Shown here piece by piece: positions 53,181 to 63,400 of a stretch of 64,000 bases of DNA. A program made the position numbers and the translations under genes. The notes under the pieces are model-generated. The model saw only the letters and a list, made by a program, of their open reading frames with translations. It made no database searches and was not told the origin of the DNA. The stretch is from positions 1,054,001 to 1,118,000 of the forward strand of contig JAHNUO010000009.1 of the NCBI GenBank assembly GCA_019787685.1. The letters are read 5' to 3'. This DNA is from Chiua virens (taxonomy: Eukaryota; Basidiomycota; Agaricomycetes; Boletales; Boletaceae). The stretch's first letter is position 1. Each line of letters opens with the position of its first letter.

Positions 53181-53834
53181 TAGTGTTTTAAGGTCCAGTT
53201 GCAGGACTGGTCCAGGGTGGTCCTGGTCTTTCAAAAATGGAGCAAAATAAAAAGATCGGTATTGGCCCAGGGTCCTCCAACTCGGACATACGTCCCATAA
53301 ATTTTGCAGTATTTCAGGTATTTATTTGGAATTTCTATGATAAAAATCAAGTTTGTACCCCCTAAATATGACATCCAACCTGGAAATGGCTATATCTCTG
53401 CCAGTTATGGACCGAGTCTCATGATTATTGGACCCACAGCATGCCAGGGGTACACTCAACATTCTGTACACTGATGACAAAGCGTGATTCATGCAAATAT
53501 ATCTCAATTGTGATCTCTATTGCAGATGAGTAGATAACCCCTGTAGATAACATGTGATGCGAAAATGATAATATCTGGGTCACTTCTGGACCGCTTCCCA
53601 CGAATATTGGACGCCCAGAAAGGCAAGAATCTAGTCTAAATTCTGTACACTGATGACTAAGCCAGATTCTGCGAACAACCAGTCCTAAAAATGTTGTTCA
53701 AGTTGTTGTTAGGACTGGTTTTTTCCAGTTTTGGTCTGGTCCTACCACTTTTGGAAGCTTACTAAGACCAGTTGTGATCTGGTTGCCTCATTTGGACCAT
53801 GGAAAACCAGACCAGACCAAACTTTTAAACTCTA
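53181..53834. mobile_element. Non-autonomous hAT element (654 bp)
   Basis: The ends TAGTGTTTTAAGG (53181) and, complemented, TAGAGTTTAAAAG (53834) fit the hAT terminal pattern YAGNG. The flanks are a perfect 8-bp duplication GGCTTGCT (53173-53180 and 53835-53842). Subterminal 'GGTCTGGT/GGACTGGTCC' words repeat in both orientations. The interior contains a diverged duplication of about 190 bp, with 'ttctgtacactgatgac' at 53463 and 53640. There is no coding capacity. Confidence 0.9.
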
Positions 53835-54076
53835 GGCTTGCTTGCCATGACCACAGACTTGGACTGAGGCTGGTTGGTAGGCTCAATGACATTAGGGATC
53901 TGCATGGGTATACCCATGGGTGTGGGTATGGATAAGGGTAAACCCATATGTACCCACACCTAAGTATGTAGCATTTTGAAGTCTATACTTTTTGACACTT
54001 TCCAACTTGGTTTTTGACATGAGAATCAGGTTTAGTAATATAGACATGGAATGTAGCATTGACACATAGTTACATA

Positions 54077-55689
54077 TAGTGTTTCTGCGGCCCGGCCCAA
54101 AAGCCCTGAGCCAGCCAAGCTGAGCCCCCAAAAGCCAGGCCAGGCTGGGCCCTGCTTAGGGCTTGGGGGGACTTAGAGCCCGGCCTGCAATCTTGACAGG
54201 CCACAAGCCAAGCCAAGCCAGGCTTCAGAAGCCCCAAAGCCATGAGATTGTCAAGACAAGGATGACAATGACAACATGACAACTGCATTATAGCAGTTGT
54301 CATATCATCAGTCGTCAAGGGTGACAATGAGGGTGACAAGCGTGAGTGACAACAACAACAATGACGTGACAACTGTGATATCGTGGTTGTCACATTGTTG
54401 TTGTCATTTTCAGGTGAGGTGAGGTGGGGCAAGGTGAGGGTGAGGGTGTGGGTGAGGGTGAGGACGACGGGAGTGAGCGAGGATGAGGACGATGACAGCA
54501 ATAGCACTGCATTATTGTGGCGCTTGTGTCATCATCATCATCATCGTTGTCAGGTGAGGGTAAGTGAGAGGACAACAGAGGTGAGGAACAACGACTGACA
54601 GTGACGACACGAGCACCATGATATGTGGTGTTTGTGTTGTTGTTGTCATTGTTGTCTGGTGAGGGTGAGGATGAGGACAAGGACAATGGGGGTGACTCTG
54701 AGTCAGGTAAGCGAGGACGATAAGGACGACATGAGGACCATGTTATCGTGGTGCTCATGTCGTCGTCGTCATTGCCTGTCATTGTCAGGGACTCAGAGAG
54801 GGGTGGCATGCCGCACCACGTTGTCATGGCATGTCGTGTCATCTGTCCAAGTCATGTCCGGGGTGAGAGAAGAAGGAGGGAGGCTAGGAGGTCATCATGT
54901 TGTCCATCACATTGGGTGTGGTGGCATAAAGGAAGGAGGGTGGGTGAATGCAGGGAGGGTGAGTCGTGTTGACAATGCAACAACTGTGCTGCATCGTCAG
55001 TGTGGCACATTGTGGCATCGTCCTCATGTCCAGACAGCATGAAGGGTGGGGGTGAGGTATTCATCATGTCGTGTTGCAGCCTCGTCATGGTTGCCGTCGT
55101 TGTATGTCATCATCAGGTTCCGGGGTGGCACAGAAAGGTTGAGGGCAAGGTGTAGGAGGGGTGAGGTATAGGAAGGTGAGTGTAGGGATGACAGTGCAAC
55201 ACATACATGGTTGCATTGTCGTCTCGTCGCAACGGCTCATCGATTTCCATTTTAGGTAATACCCGACAGCAACCATGACGACGCGACAACAGCAATAACA
55301 AAGTTGTCATGTCGTCATAATCACCCCCTTGCTATCCTCACCCTCACCTCGCTTCACTTAAGTTGTCCAATGGTGACAATGATGACAACACAATGATCGT
55401 GATAACACGGTTGTCATGTCATCATAATTGTGCCCTCATCGTTGTCCTCACCTTTGCCTTGCCTTGCCCTTGTCTGACAGCAACAGCGGCAATGGTACAA
55501 TGATGGTAATTGTGCGCTTCCCTGCATCAAGCTGCAGCCTGGCCCTAAGCCAGGGCTTCCAAGCTGGGCTGGGCCATCTTTAGGGGCTTTAGGGGCCCAA
55601 GGCCTGGCCTACGATTTTGTCAGGCCGCTGGCCCCCAAAGCTGAGCCCAAGCCGGGGCTTTTGGGCTGGGCTGGGCCATGGAATCACTA
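54077..55689. mobile_element. Non-autonomous hAT element (1613 bp) carrying a KDZ-associated segment
   Basis: The ends TAGTGTTTCTGCGGCCC and, complemented, TAGTGATTCCATGGCCC have an 8-bp duplication GTTACATA (54069-54076 and 55690-55697), the hAT signature. The first and last 170 bp are built from GGCCCAGCCC/AAAAGCCC words forming long inverted repeats. The interior is GTGAGG/ACGATG-rich low complexity and includes 54600-55263, homologous to 26385-27005. No transposase is present. Confidence 0.9.
54600..55263 (+). repeat. Copy of the KDZ-associated repeat inside the hAT element
   Basis: It is collinear with 26385-27005, including 'ggaaggagggtgggtgaatg' (54931-54950) and the intron-like end with GTGAGT at 55177 and TTTTAG at 55251-55256. 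Homology stops just after 'gtaatacc' in both. Confidence 0.8.
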
Positions 55690-55697
55690 GTTACATA

Positions 55698-56506
55698 TGA
55701 GCATTTAGGCCAAAGGAATCCACCTTGAAATGAATGAGATATAAGCATTTTAAAATGACATGTCATACTGTTACCTCTAATGGGTTAGCTATACCCATGC
55801 AGCTACCTAGGGCCTGTGGACAGGTCCTCTGAGATGGACTTGAGCCCGAGAGTGTTGGGTGGAAGGAGACTGTGAGCTTGAGGGTGTTGTCAGCTGGGAT
55901 GCACACCATTGATGGCATGTCAGCATGGGCCTGGATGATGTCTGAGTGGGCAGCAACTGCCTTCAGACAGTAGCTGTACTCTGGGTGCAGCAAGTCAGGG
56001 TATAAGATCTTTGTCATGCCTGTATCTTTTTTTGGGAAGTCTGTGTAAGTGACATGGCACAGTCTGACTCAGATGATGTGAATATGCCTACCTGCAACCT
56101 GGGGGGCCTGTGTGGCCAGCTCATCAATCAGCTACTGTGTGTCCACCTGCCACTTGCTGTGTGCAAGGGCATTGGCACTAGGCAATAGCAATGCACAATA
56201 TGTATCAGTATGGATGAAGAATTATAGTAATACTAGCATAAATGAAATGTACCAGGAATGCTAAGATAATCCAATGCCATGTGAGAGTCCTGATGCATCA
56301 GAAGAAACCATTCTAATCTAGATTTGGGGTGTCCCTCCCTACCCATCTCTTGTTGTAATCTTCAGATATCTAATGGCTAACTCTCTGACCTCTTAGACAA
56401 AAGTCCTGAATTCACCTCACTTTCCTGTACTGGACAGTGAGGAAGACCCTGATATTCACATTAGCAACTTTGACAAAGAAGCCTGGAATTTAACTGGACA
56501 CCTTGA
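55698..56506. other. Unassigned stretch between the hAT and Tc1 elements
   Basis: It contains 'gctatacccatgcagctacc' (55789-55808), which may be the right end of a small element whose left end 'ctgcatgggtatacccatgg' lies at 53901-53920; the hAT element would then be nested in it. A minus-strand frame (55763-56017) was not recognised. Confidence 0.4.
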
Positions 56507-56508
56507 TA

Positions 56509-58115
56509 CAGTGACTTCAATAACCGTTTTAATAACTAACCCCAAACTGGGGCGCAAAGTGCCCCGCAATCACCCATGGGAATCACACCTCACTTTGGTG
56601 AGACCAAACAAAGCACAAATGGTTGGCTACAAATTGGTCCCTTGGTCATGTGATGTGACTCATGGGCTGTGGAGATATGCCTATTTTAAATCAGGATTAC
56701 CATTGGAACAGTTTGTGGACTTTTGATACTGAGAGGGTATTTGGTATATATCAGTACTTGGTGTATCCTCCTTTGGCCATAACCACAGCCTGTACCCTCC
56801 TCGGCATGCTTTCAATCAACTTCTGACACTCCTCAGTATTCCCTCCCATACCTCCTGAATCCTCTCCTATAACTCCAAAATTCCATTAGGGGGATGTTCA
56901 TACTCTGCCAACCTTCTCTTGAGGTAACTCCAGAGATGTTCAATGGGATTGAGGTCAGGGGACTGTGCAGGCCACACCATGGTCTCAAAATCCTGCTCTT
57001 CCAACCACTTCTTTACCTTTCTACAGGTGTGCTTGAGGTCATTGTCTTGCTGAAAGATGATGTCAGGTGGATCAAGACCATAATACTGCAGAGTATTCAG
57101 CAGATCATCCTTCAAAATCTGAAGGTAAAGGTCCCCATCCATCCTACCATCAATCTTAGCAGCATAGCCAACTCCCTGCCAAGTCATACACCCCCATACC
57201 ATCACAGATCCTCCTCCAAATTTCACAGTTCCTTGTACTAGCCTGTCACTGAGGTCCTCACCTGGCTTTTTCCACACCCACTTGCACCCATCTGACCCTA
57301 GGTGATTGATTTTGGTCTCATCAGACCATATGACCCTCTTCCAGTCCTTTATAGTCCAATCCTTGTGAGCAATAGCAAAGTCCAAGTGAGCCTTGCAATG
57401 TTTAGCAGAAAGTAAAGGATGTTTGGACTTGACTACAGCCTTCAACCCAGATTTTTTCAGGTGGTGATGAATGGTATTAGGATGAAGAGGCTGGTTAATG
57501 ACATTGGAGAGTGCTTTGGTCACCTGGACAGCATTCTCTGCCTTGTGAGATGAAATGAGATGGATAGCATGGCGAATATTGATAGGAGAAAGCTTGGGTG
57601 GACAACCCCCAACAGACTTTTGGAGGTCAACACACTCCTTGGAACGAAGTCTGGAGATGGTAGCAAGGCCCACACCAGTGCTAGATGCAATAGAGTGAAT
57701 GAATGACCAGAATCAAGCCAAGCGAGAATGGTATTCTTTTGAGTAGTAGAGAAAGATCACATGATGATAGTGGTAAAGAGTAAAGAGGCATGTGAAGGTT
57801 TTAAAACTCAGATGACATGTTTACATGTATATCTTCGTTTGTAGCACCAAATAACAGCAAATAACCTCTTACAATATTGAGATCCTATATCTCATATTAA
57901 AAGTCCAAAAACTGTTCCAATGGTAATCCTGATTTAAAATAGGCATATCTCCATAGCCCTTGAGCCAAATCACATGACCCAGAGACCAATTTGTAGCCAA
58001 GAATTTGTACTTTGTTTGGTCTCACCAAAGTAAGGTATGATTCCCACAGGTGATTGTGGGGTGCTTTGCGCCCCTAGTTTGGGGTTAGTTATTGGAACAG
58101 TTTTTGGAGTCACTG
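56509..58115 (-). mobile_element. Tc1/mariner-superfamily element, second family (1607 bp)
   Basis: The inverted repeats are about 220 bp. The left end starts CAGTGACTTCAATAACC, and the complemented right end starts CAGTGACTCCAAAAACTG, with TA on both sides (56507-56508 and 58116-58117). As in the first family, a tip motif (AACTGTTCCAATAA) recurs inverted at the inner edge ('attggaacagtttgtggact', 56702-56721). The transposase is on the minus strand. Confidence 0.94.
56751..57745 (-). pseudogene. Tc1-like DD34E transposase, second family, nearly intact core
   Basis: The uninterrupted 268-residue core (57673-56867) has 'VIWSDETKINHLGSDG', 'FQQDNDLKHTCRKVKKWLEE' and 'SPDLNPIEHLWSYLK', giving the DD34E triad. 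The N-terminal HTH ('GLATISRLRSKECVDLQKS') reads back to about 57745 across a frameshift. At the C-terminus a TAG replaces the expected Trp after 'NGILEL', and a one-base shift follows before 'SMPRRVQAVVMAKGGYTKY', which ends at the stop at 56751. So three small lesions inactivate an otherwise well-kept gene. It is the closest relative of the relic at 59530-60770. Confidence 0.9.
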
Positions 58116-58149
58116 TACCTTGCTTGACATCCCATGAGAAACCCTTGCC

Positions 58150-58770
58150 CCTTGGTTGTCACCTATGACACCTAGAAGCCCTCTGCCCAGACTACCTCAC
58201 TCTGAGAACCCACCATTTACATCCTTGCATCACTCCCTGTATCAACCCCATTGTTTAGCACCACCATGTCCAGAAACAAAGCTATTGAACCATGTCTTAG
58301 CAAACCCTTGTCCTTCAATGGATCCTATCATTGTGCCATACATTGGCTCCATGACACTATAACCTCCTACTAGTATCTCTTTGTCAATGATGGTGTTTAT
58401 GACACCAAGAAGAAGAAGATCACCTTTGCCCTTTTGTTTATCATGGAAGAATCTGCCAAAACCTGGGCTGACACCTGTCAAGCCACCACCTACCCCCTCC
58501 AGTCCTTTGGGACCTGGGTTACCTAGGAATTAGAGTTCTGCAAGAGCTTTGAGTACCATAACACCAAAGGAAAGCTATAACCTGGCTCTTCACCACCTGC
58601 ATCTCCAAGAATGACAATATCTCTTTGTACATCTCCTTGTTCAAGACCAAGGTTGCCACTTCTGGCCTCACTGGATCAGACAATGTTCTGATCAACTTCT
58701 TTGCCTCTGACCTCCCTCTGTTGCTTATGCAAATGCAAGGCATAGATCCAGAGATCTGGAGTTGGCAACC
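58150..58770 (+). pseudogene. Gypsy gag relic (same family as 39233-40450)
   Basis: Plus-strand, mixed-frame matches to the intact Gag occur in order: 'KPLSFNGSYH', 'ITFALLFIMEESAKTWADTC', 'QSFGTWVT', 'FEYHNTKGKL', 'LLASLDQTMF' and 'MQGID'. Almost all CpG-containing codons have changed. Confidence 0.85.
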
Positions 58771-58866
58771 TTGGAGTCATATGATCTCTAATAGCCCTTC
58801 TAATTCTCCACAAGCTTCTCCCTTCTTATTTGTCAAAAAGAAGGACAGCAAATGCTATCCCTGCTA
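58735..58866 (+). pseudogene. Chimeric junction: LTR end of a third family fused to a gypsy RT scrap
   Basis: After Gag 'MQGID', about 55 bp ('gatctggagttggcaacctt' to 'catatgatctctaata', 58755-58793) match the end of the LTR-like repeats at 24737 and 62267. Then 'SPSNSPQASPFLFVKKKD' (58797-58850) matches the RT start of the gypsy pol ('SNSPQASPFFFVKKKDGKLR'). About 1.5 kb of gag-pol is missing between the two gypsy parts. Confidence 0.75.
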
Positions 58867-59039
58867 AGATTATCACTCTTATGCTTAGGAGGGGTTGGAT
58901 AAAATAAATATGAAGAGCTTTCATAATTTGGAGTTAGGGGGTGAACATGAGATATCAGTTCTCTCAGCTTACACAGGCTTTTTCCTTTCTGTTCTTGATT
59001 TCATATAGGTTGAAGTAATAAGCTTGGACTGTTCAGGGT
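58867..59039. other. Unassigned spacer
   Basis: AT-rich; no motif. Confidence 0.4.
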
Positions 59040-59526
59040 TCATACCTTTGATTGCTTGAAATGGATCCATAGATCCACCTTGGGTTTAGGACAGTTCTTG
59101 GGCATGTGCCCCTGTTCTTTGCAATTAAAGCACTTTATTGGCTTCATTGCTTGTTGAGTTTGACAGCTAGTAAACCAGTCATCTTCCTCTTCCCACACTG
59201 TGCCAATGTCCATTAGCATTGGGGTTCTTCTTTGGTTTGAAGGTTTGTTCCCCTCAGACATAGTTTATTGCCTTCATTGTGTTCCCTGTGATCCTGATGT
59301 AGCTCAGGTAGGTGATTACAGCCTTATTTCTATCAGGTTCATAAGCAGGGTATGTGGGGTCAGTATATACTGTGTGATTTGGATCAACCTTGTGCCCATC
59401 ATGGAAGATTTGGTATATGATGCTTCTGACTGTGTTAGCTTCAAGGAGCTGGATTGTGTGAGAGGGGTCTATCTGGGCTTGTGGCCACATTGCCTTCCAT
59501 TTCACAATGTAATCCTCAACTCTCAT
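59040..59526 (-). pseudogene. Retrotransposon gag relic with zinc knuckle (probably copia type)
   Basis: On the minus strand, 'MRVEDYIVKWKAMWPQAQID' (59526-59254) leads, after a frameshift, into 'MSEGNKPSNQRRTPMLMDIG' and the knuckle 'CFNCKEQGHMPKNC' (59143-59102). The layout, a helical capsid region, then a basic linker, then CCHC, is that of Gag. It could be the missing gag of the copia pol at 1-3730 or another element; nothing links them. Confidence 0.7.
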
Positions 59527-59544
59527 GGTACCTTGAGTAGGGTC

Positions 59545-60764
59545 TTAGTGACAGGATTGTGGATGGAACAGTTAAGTTTAGGGAAGGATCAGTAACACTA
59601 TGGGGCTGTATGACCTGGGAAGATGTTGGAATAGCTGTGAAGATAGATGGTAAGATGGATGCTGATCTCTATGTGCAGATTTTGGAGGATGAACTCTAAC
59701 AAACTCTGGTGAATTATGGATTTTCCCCAGAAGACATTATTTTCCAGCAGGATAATGACCCCAAGCATACCAGTAGAAGGCTATGGAGTGGTTTGATAAC
59801 CATGGATTTGAGGTCATGGTATGGCCTGCTCAGTCTCCAGACCTTAATCCCATAGAATGTTATGATAGTTCCAGTTAGGACCTAGTATAGCCACAAAAGC
59901 ACTAAGTACCAAGTGGTTGTGATAACTCAAACAACCACCACTTGATATGTGGTGTGCTGTAGAGTTCAAGAGTAGGTTACTGGTCAGTGGATTGCTACCA
60001 GTGAGACAAGATAGAACTCAGGTATTGCTGAGAGTGTCCTTTTGAGAATCTATACTCGAAGCACCAAGAGTTGAGGGTTGACTACATTGAGTCTGAGGGT
60101 TGAGAGTTCAAGGGTTGAGTGGTCACAGGGAATCCTGAGTGAAGCAGTGATACTCAGCTAGATTGTGGAGATCAAGACTAGGGTACAGAAGTATTGCTGT
60201 GGGGTATTTATATGTATGAATTGTGCACAGACCAAATGTTCAAAAGGATGACCATGAAGAGCAGAACCAATCACAAATGGTCAAAGGGAATTGTATGATA
60301 TGAAGGCAGTGAACAATGACGAAAGTGAAATGAGTAAATTGTATGATATGAAGGCAGTGAACAATGACGAAAGTGAAATGAGTAAGTGCGATGCCATCGG
60401 ATGATAATGAGAAATAAATGAGTAAGCACTTAGGTAACACCAGTGCAGGTGACATAAGATGGGAAGAAACGAAGTACAGATAAACATACGAAGATATCTA
60501 GGTATCAAGCATAGCGAAGTAGTACAAGTAAAAGAAAAAGAAAAAGAAACAGAAGAGTTATAACATAGAACATCTATGATTTCTCCTCAAAAGAAGACTT
60601 GCAGAGTATCCTGAGCCAACTAAGGAGATATTGGCACTTTGGGAGAGGATTAAAGTGAAATGGTATAAGATTGGGGTGGAGGAGTGTCAGAGATTGATTG
60701 AGAGCATGCCGAGAAGAGTTCAGGAGATCATCAAGGCCAAAGGAGGATACACTTCATACTAATT
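59545..60764 (+). pseudogene. Tc1-like transposase relic (third family), in two parts
   Basis: The left part has '(L)SDRIVDGTVKFREGSVTLWG' and 'GKMDADLYVQILEDEL', a stop, 'GFSPEDIIFQQDNDPKHTSR' (59720) and 'WPAQSPDLNPIE' (59822-59857). The right part, after the LTR, has 'YPEPTKEILALWERI', 'EECQRLIESMPRRVQEIIKA' and 'KGGYTSY' ending at about 60762. The LTR target duplication TAGAA falls in the codons just after the catalytic Glu region. Confidence 0.82.
59858..60565 (-). repeat. Solo LTR of the Ty3/gypsy family inside a Tc1 transposase
   Basis: It begins TGTTATGATAGTTCC, ends ...GTTATAACA, and has a perfect 5-bp duplication TAGAA (59853-59857 and 60566-60570). The conserved 'gagatcaagact' (60169-60180) is kept. 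An internal segment of about 47 bp ('gtatgatatgaaggcagtga') is tandemly duplicated (60292-60385). Nearly every CpG of the young LTR is TpG or CpA here. Confidence 0.93.
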
Positions 60765-60986
60765 TGTGATACCCTTATACCAGCAACAAAACTGATACAA
60801 TGAGTACCTCACACCAATTTCAAAATATTTCCTGATATAGTAAGAGTTACATAATAAACCCATATACCATTTGACAGGGCTTTCCAATAGTACCCAGGTT
60901 AAGGGATTTAGCATCAACAGGGCTCTCAATATTCATGCTTCAATCAAAATGCTACAAACATTGCATCAGTTTTGTTGCTCACTGTA

Positions 60987-62266
60987 GCTATTAATGTATG
61001 TGTCCTTGTTGTTGAAATACTCTGGCCATTCTCTTGGCTGTACTTCCTAATGTCTCCTATTTCTTTTCTACCAACAATCTATTTTTCTCTGCTGATCAAC
61101 AGGTGGAGAGGAAGATATGAAGTTCCTGGGGATTCTTTGTTGTCTTCTTTTTCATGTTTAAGGCAAGGAAAAGATAAGTGAAGCAGGATAATGATAGGTA
61201 AAGGTTCTCTTTTTATCTCCAGTGAAAGGTAAGATGCATATTGCAATGGTGAGGTGAAGGTGCTGATGAATAATGATAAATCATGATGTTGTGAAGAATA
61301 AAGAAATGATGTGACATGTTATGATAAGGATAAGTGTGATCTTCAACATAGTGTGTGTAATAGACAACTATTTATCTTGGTTTAATTCATTTATCACTCA
61401 TATTCCTCCTATCACCACTTAGATTCACTGGTTGAAATTTACTTGCAATGGTTTCTTCAACCAAACTCTCACAAATCTGTTGCCAACATAATCTTTTGCC
61501 CATGTTCTTTCACTTGCCAGGCTTGGACAATGTTGCTATGTTCCTCAGGGGGGTAGCACTTACATCTCAGCTATGGTCTGAAGCCCTCAATTATCTCAAC
61601 ATTATTCATCCATGGTGCCCTTATATTCCTACAATCTCCACTGAATTCCCAGCTCTTTATCATTGAATTACTTTGTGTCCCTTTGACCAGGAGACCAAAT
61701 GAATGGTCATCTCTCAGGCTCCTTCCTGCCTCAACTTATCAGCTCTTAGTTAATATTGGCAAATCCTTTTAGCAAAATTTGATGGTTTATGGGAAAATCA
61801 CCACCTATTTTCCTTGGATTTAGGGGTGCGACAAACTCAAGGTCTATAAGTTGCCCTCTAAGTCTAATATGTTAGAATCCTTAATTTAGATTCAGACCCT
61901 GAGATATTAGAAAACTTTCATGACATATATCCCTTACCTGATCACTTATTTGTCTACCCCAAGTGACAACTGTACTAATTTGACCTATCAAAGGTTGTCA
62001 TTTGTAGCAGGCGAAAACAACCAAGACTTGATGAGAATTTGATATGTCATGATCAGAATTAACAAAGAGAATAAATATGAAACAAGAGATTAATGAGTAG
62101 AGCTATAGTAGCAACTCCCATGAGTGTTATTGGGGAATTTTCAAGGAGGATTTAACTAAAGAGCCTCCTTGATGGCCATAGACCTTCTATACTAAAGTAC
62201 AGGGTTTGTATCTATTTGGTAAATTCTATATATAAGATCAGAGTCCATTGTGTTATTGATAGAATG
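60987..62266. other. Unassigned decayed sequence left of the tandem LTR-like repeats
   Basis: Around 61440-61670 a plus-strand frame reads 'MVSSTKLSQICCQHNLLPMF' and 'SQLWSEALNYLNIIHPWCPY', faintly like the 'LWAEAL' region of a copia integrase. This would fit a retroelement whose LTRs follow at 62267, but the support is thin. The rest shows nothing. Confidence 0.35.
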
Positions 62267-63400
62267 TGTTAGAGATCATATGACTCTAAGGTTGCTAACT
62301 CCAGAACTCCAGAGTTATAGTGTTGGACAGGACTTTGCTTCAGCTTGTGTGCTGCACCCTTGGTCCCTGTATTTGCAGAGGTGCAGAGAACAGAGGTTAG
62401 GGAAAACTCAACATATACTGTAGAGTCAAGTCAAGAAAGGTAAATACTATCAGGGTCTCTTGGAGAAATTGGAGTAAGTTGTATAAATAACTTCATATTT
62501 AGAGTAAGGAAGTACAGTTGAAATATCTATAGTTTATATACTCAGAGGCAATCAGAGAATTAGTCATGGAGTGGAGAGATGAGTAATGCAGAGAAACAGA
62601 GAATGATTAACAATGAGTAAGACAGACGAACAGGAAAATACATAACTGGAGGTAAGCTAGGTAACTAAGAAGGCCAGAGCTGTGCTCATAAGCAAGACTG
62701 TTAGAGACCATATAACTTCAAGGTTGCCAACTCTGAATTTCTGGAGTTATAGTATTAGATGGGACTTGACCTTACCATATGTGTTATACCCTTGTCATAG
62801 TCGGTCCCTGTATTTGCAGATGTATGGAGAATGGAGGACAGAGTAAGACTCAACACATAAAGTGAAGTTAAGATAAGTAAAGATTGTCAAGATCTTCTCA
62901 GAGGGTTCAGAGTGAGTCATAGAGATAAACCAATATTCAGACTAAGGAGTTACAACCAAAGTAACTACAATGCAGAGGAATAGAAAATTAGTCACATAAC
63001 TGGAGGTGAGTCAGGTACTAAGAAAGCTAGAGCTATGATCATAGGTAAGACACAGATTTATGTACGACAATGAAAAGGGGAATAGATATATGTAATAAAA
63101 GTCTGGGGTCATGGAGTTGCATCCTGAGGGAGAATGACCTGGAGTTAATATCTGAGAAGGTCAGAGTTGGATCCAGAGGAACAGAGATGGAGCAGTATAC
63201 AACACAAGACACAGGTGTGTATACTAAAACAAAAGAAAAACACAGAGATATATAATGGAGGTTTGAAGTCATGAAGTTGTGTCCTAAGGAAGAACAACCT
63301 GGAGTTATATAACATCTAAGAAGTCAGAGTTGGATCTAGAGGAATGAAGACAGAACAGTATATGAGAGAATGTCAGTATAAGTCATAATAAGTAGGAATG
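62267..63400 (-). repeat. Tandem LTR-like repeats, third LTR family
   Basis: A first copy starts TGTTAGAGATCATATGACTC at 62267. A second starts TGTTAGAGACCATATAACTT at 62699 and continues further right. Both share 'ggttgc(t/c)aactc', 'ggtccctgtatttgcaga' and 'acataactggaggt(a/g)agc'. In the second copy a 150-bp block is itself duplicated (about 63100-63200 and 63265-63365, each with 'cctggagtta' and 'gtcagagttggatc'). They match 24290-24737 in inverted orientation. Outer boundaries are not defined. Confidence 0.7.

Larger units (their letters stand above)
59530..60984 (+). mobile_element. Truncated Tc1-like element (third family), split by a gypsy solo LTR
   Basis: The right end is complete: inverted-repeat tip '...gttttgttgctcactg' at 60984 followed by TA, with its inner inverted partner 'cagcaacaaaactgata' at 60781. 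The left end is missing; the sequence starts abruptly within the transposase at about 59530, next to the gag relic. Confidence 0.85.

Noticed and set aside
54070..54842. Long minus-strand frames of 145-150 codons in the hAT element
   Set aside because: They are Ser/Thr/Pro/Asp low complexity arising from GGTGAGG and ACGATG repeats; two frames overlap and neither has a domain.
61448..61666. Possible copia integrase fragment ('SQLWSEALNYLN')
   Set aside because: There is only one short loosely matching motif in an otherwise unreadable stretch, so it was left as unassigned.
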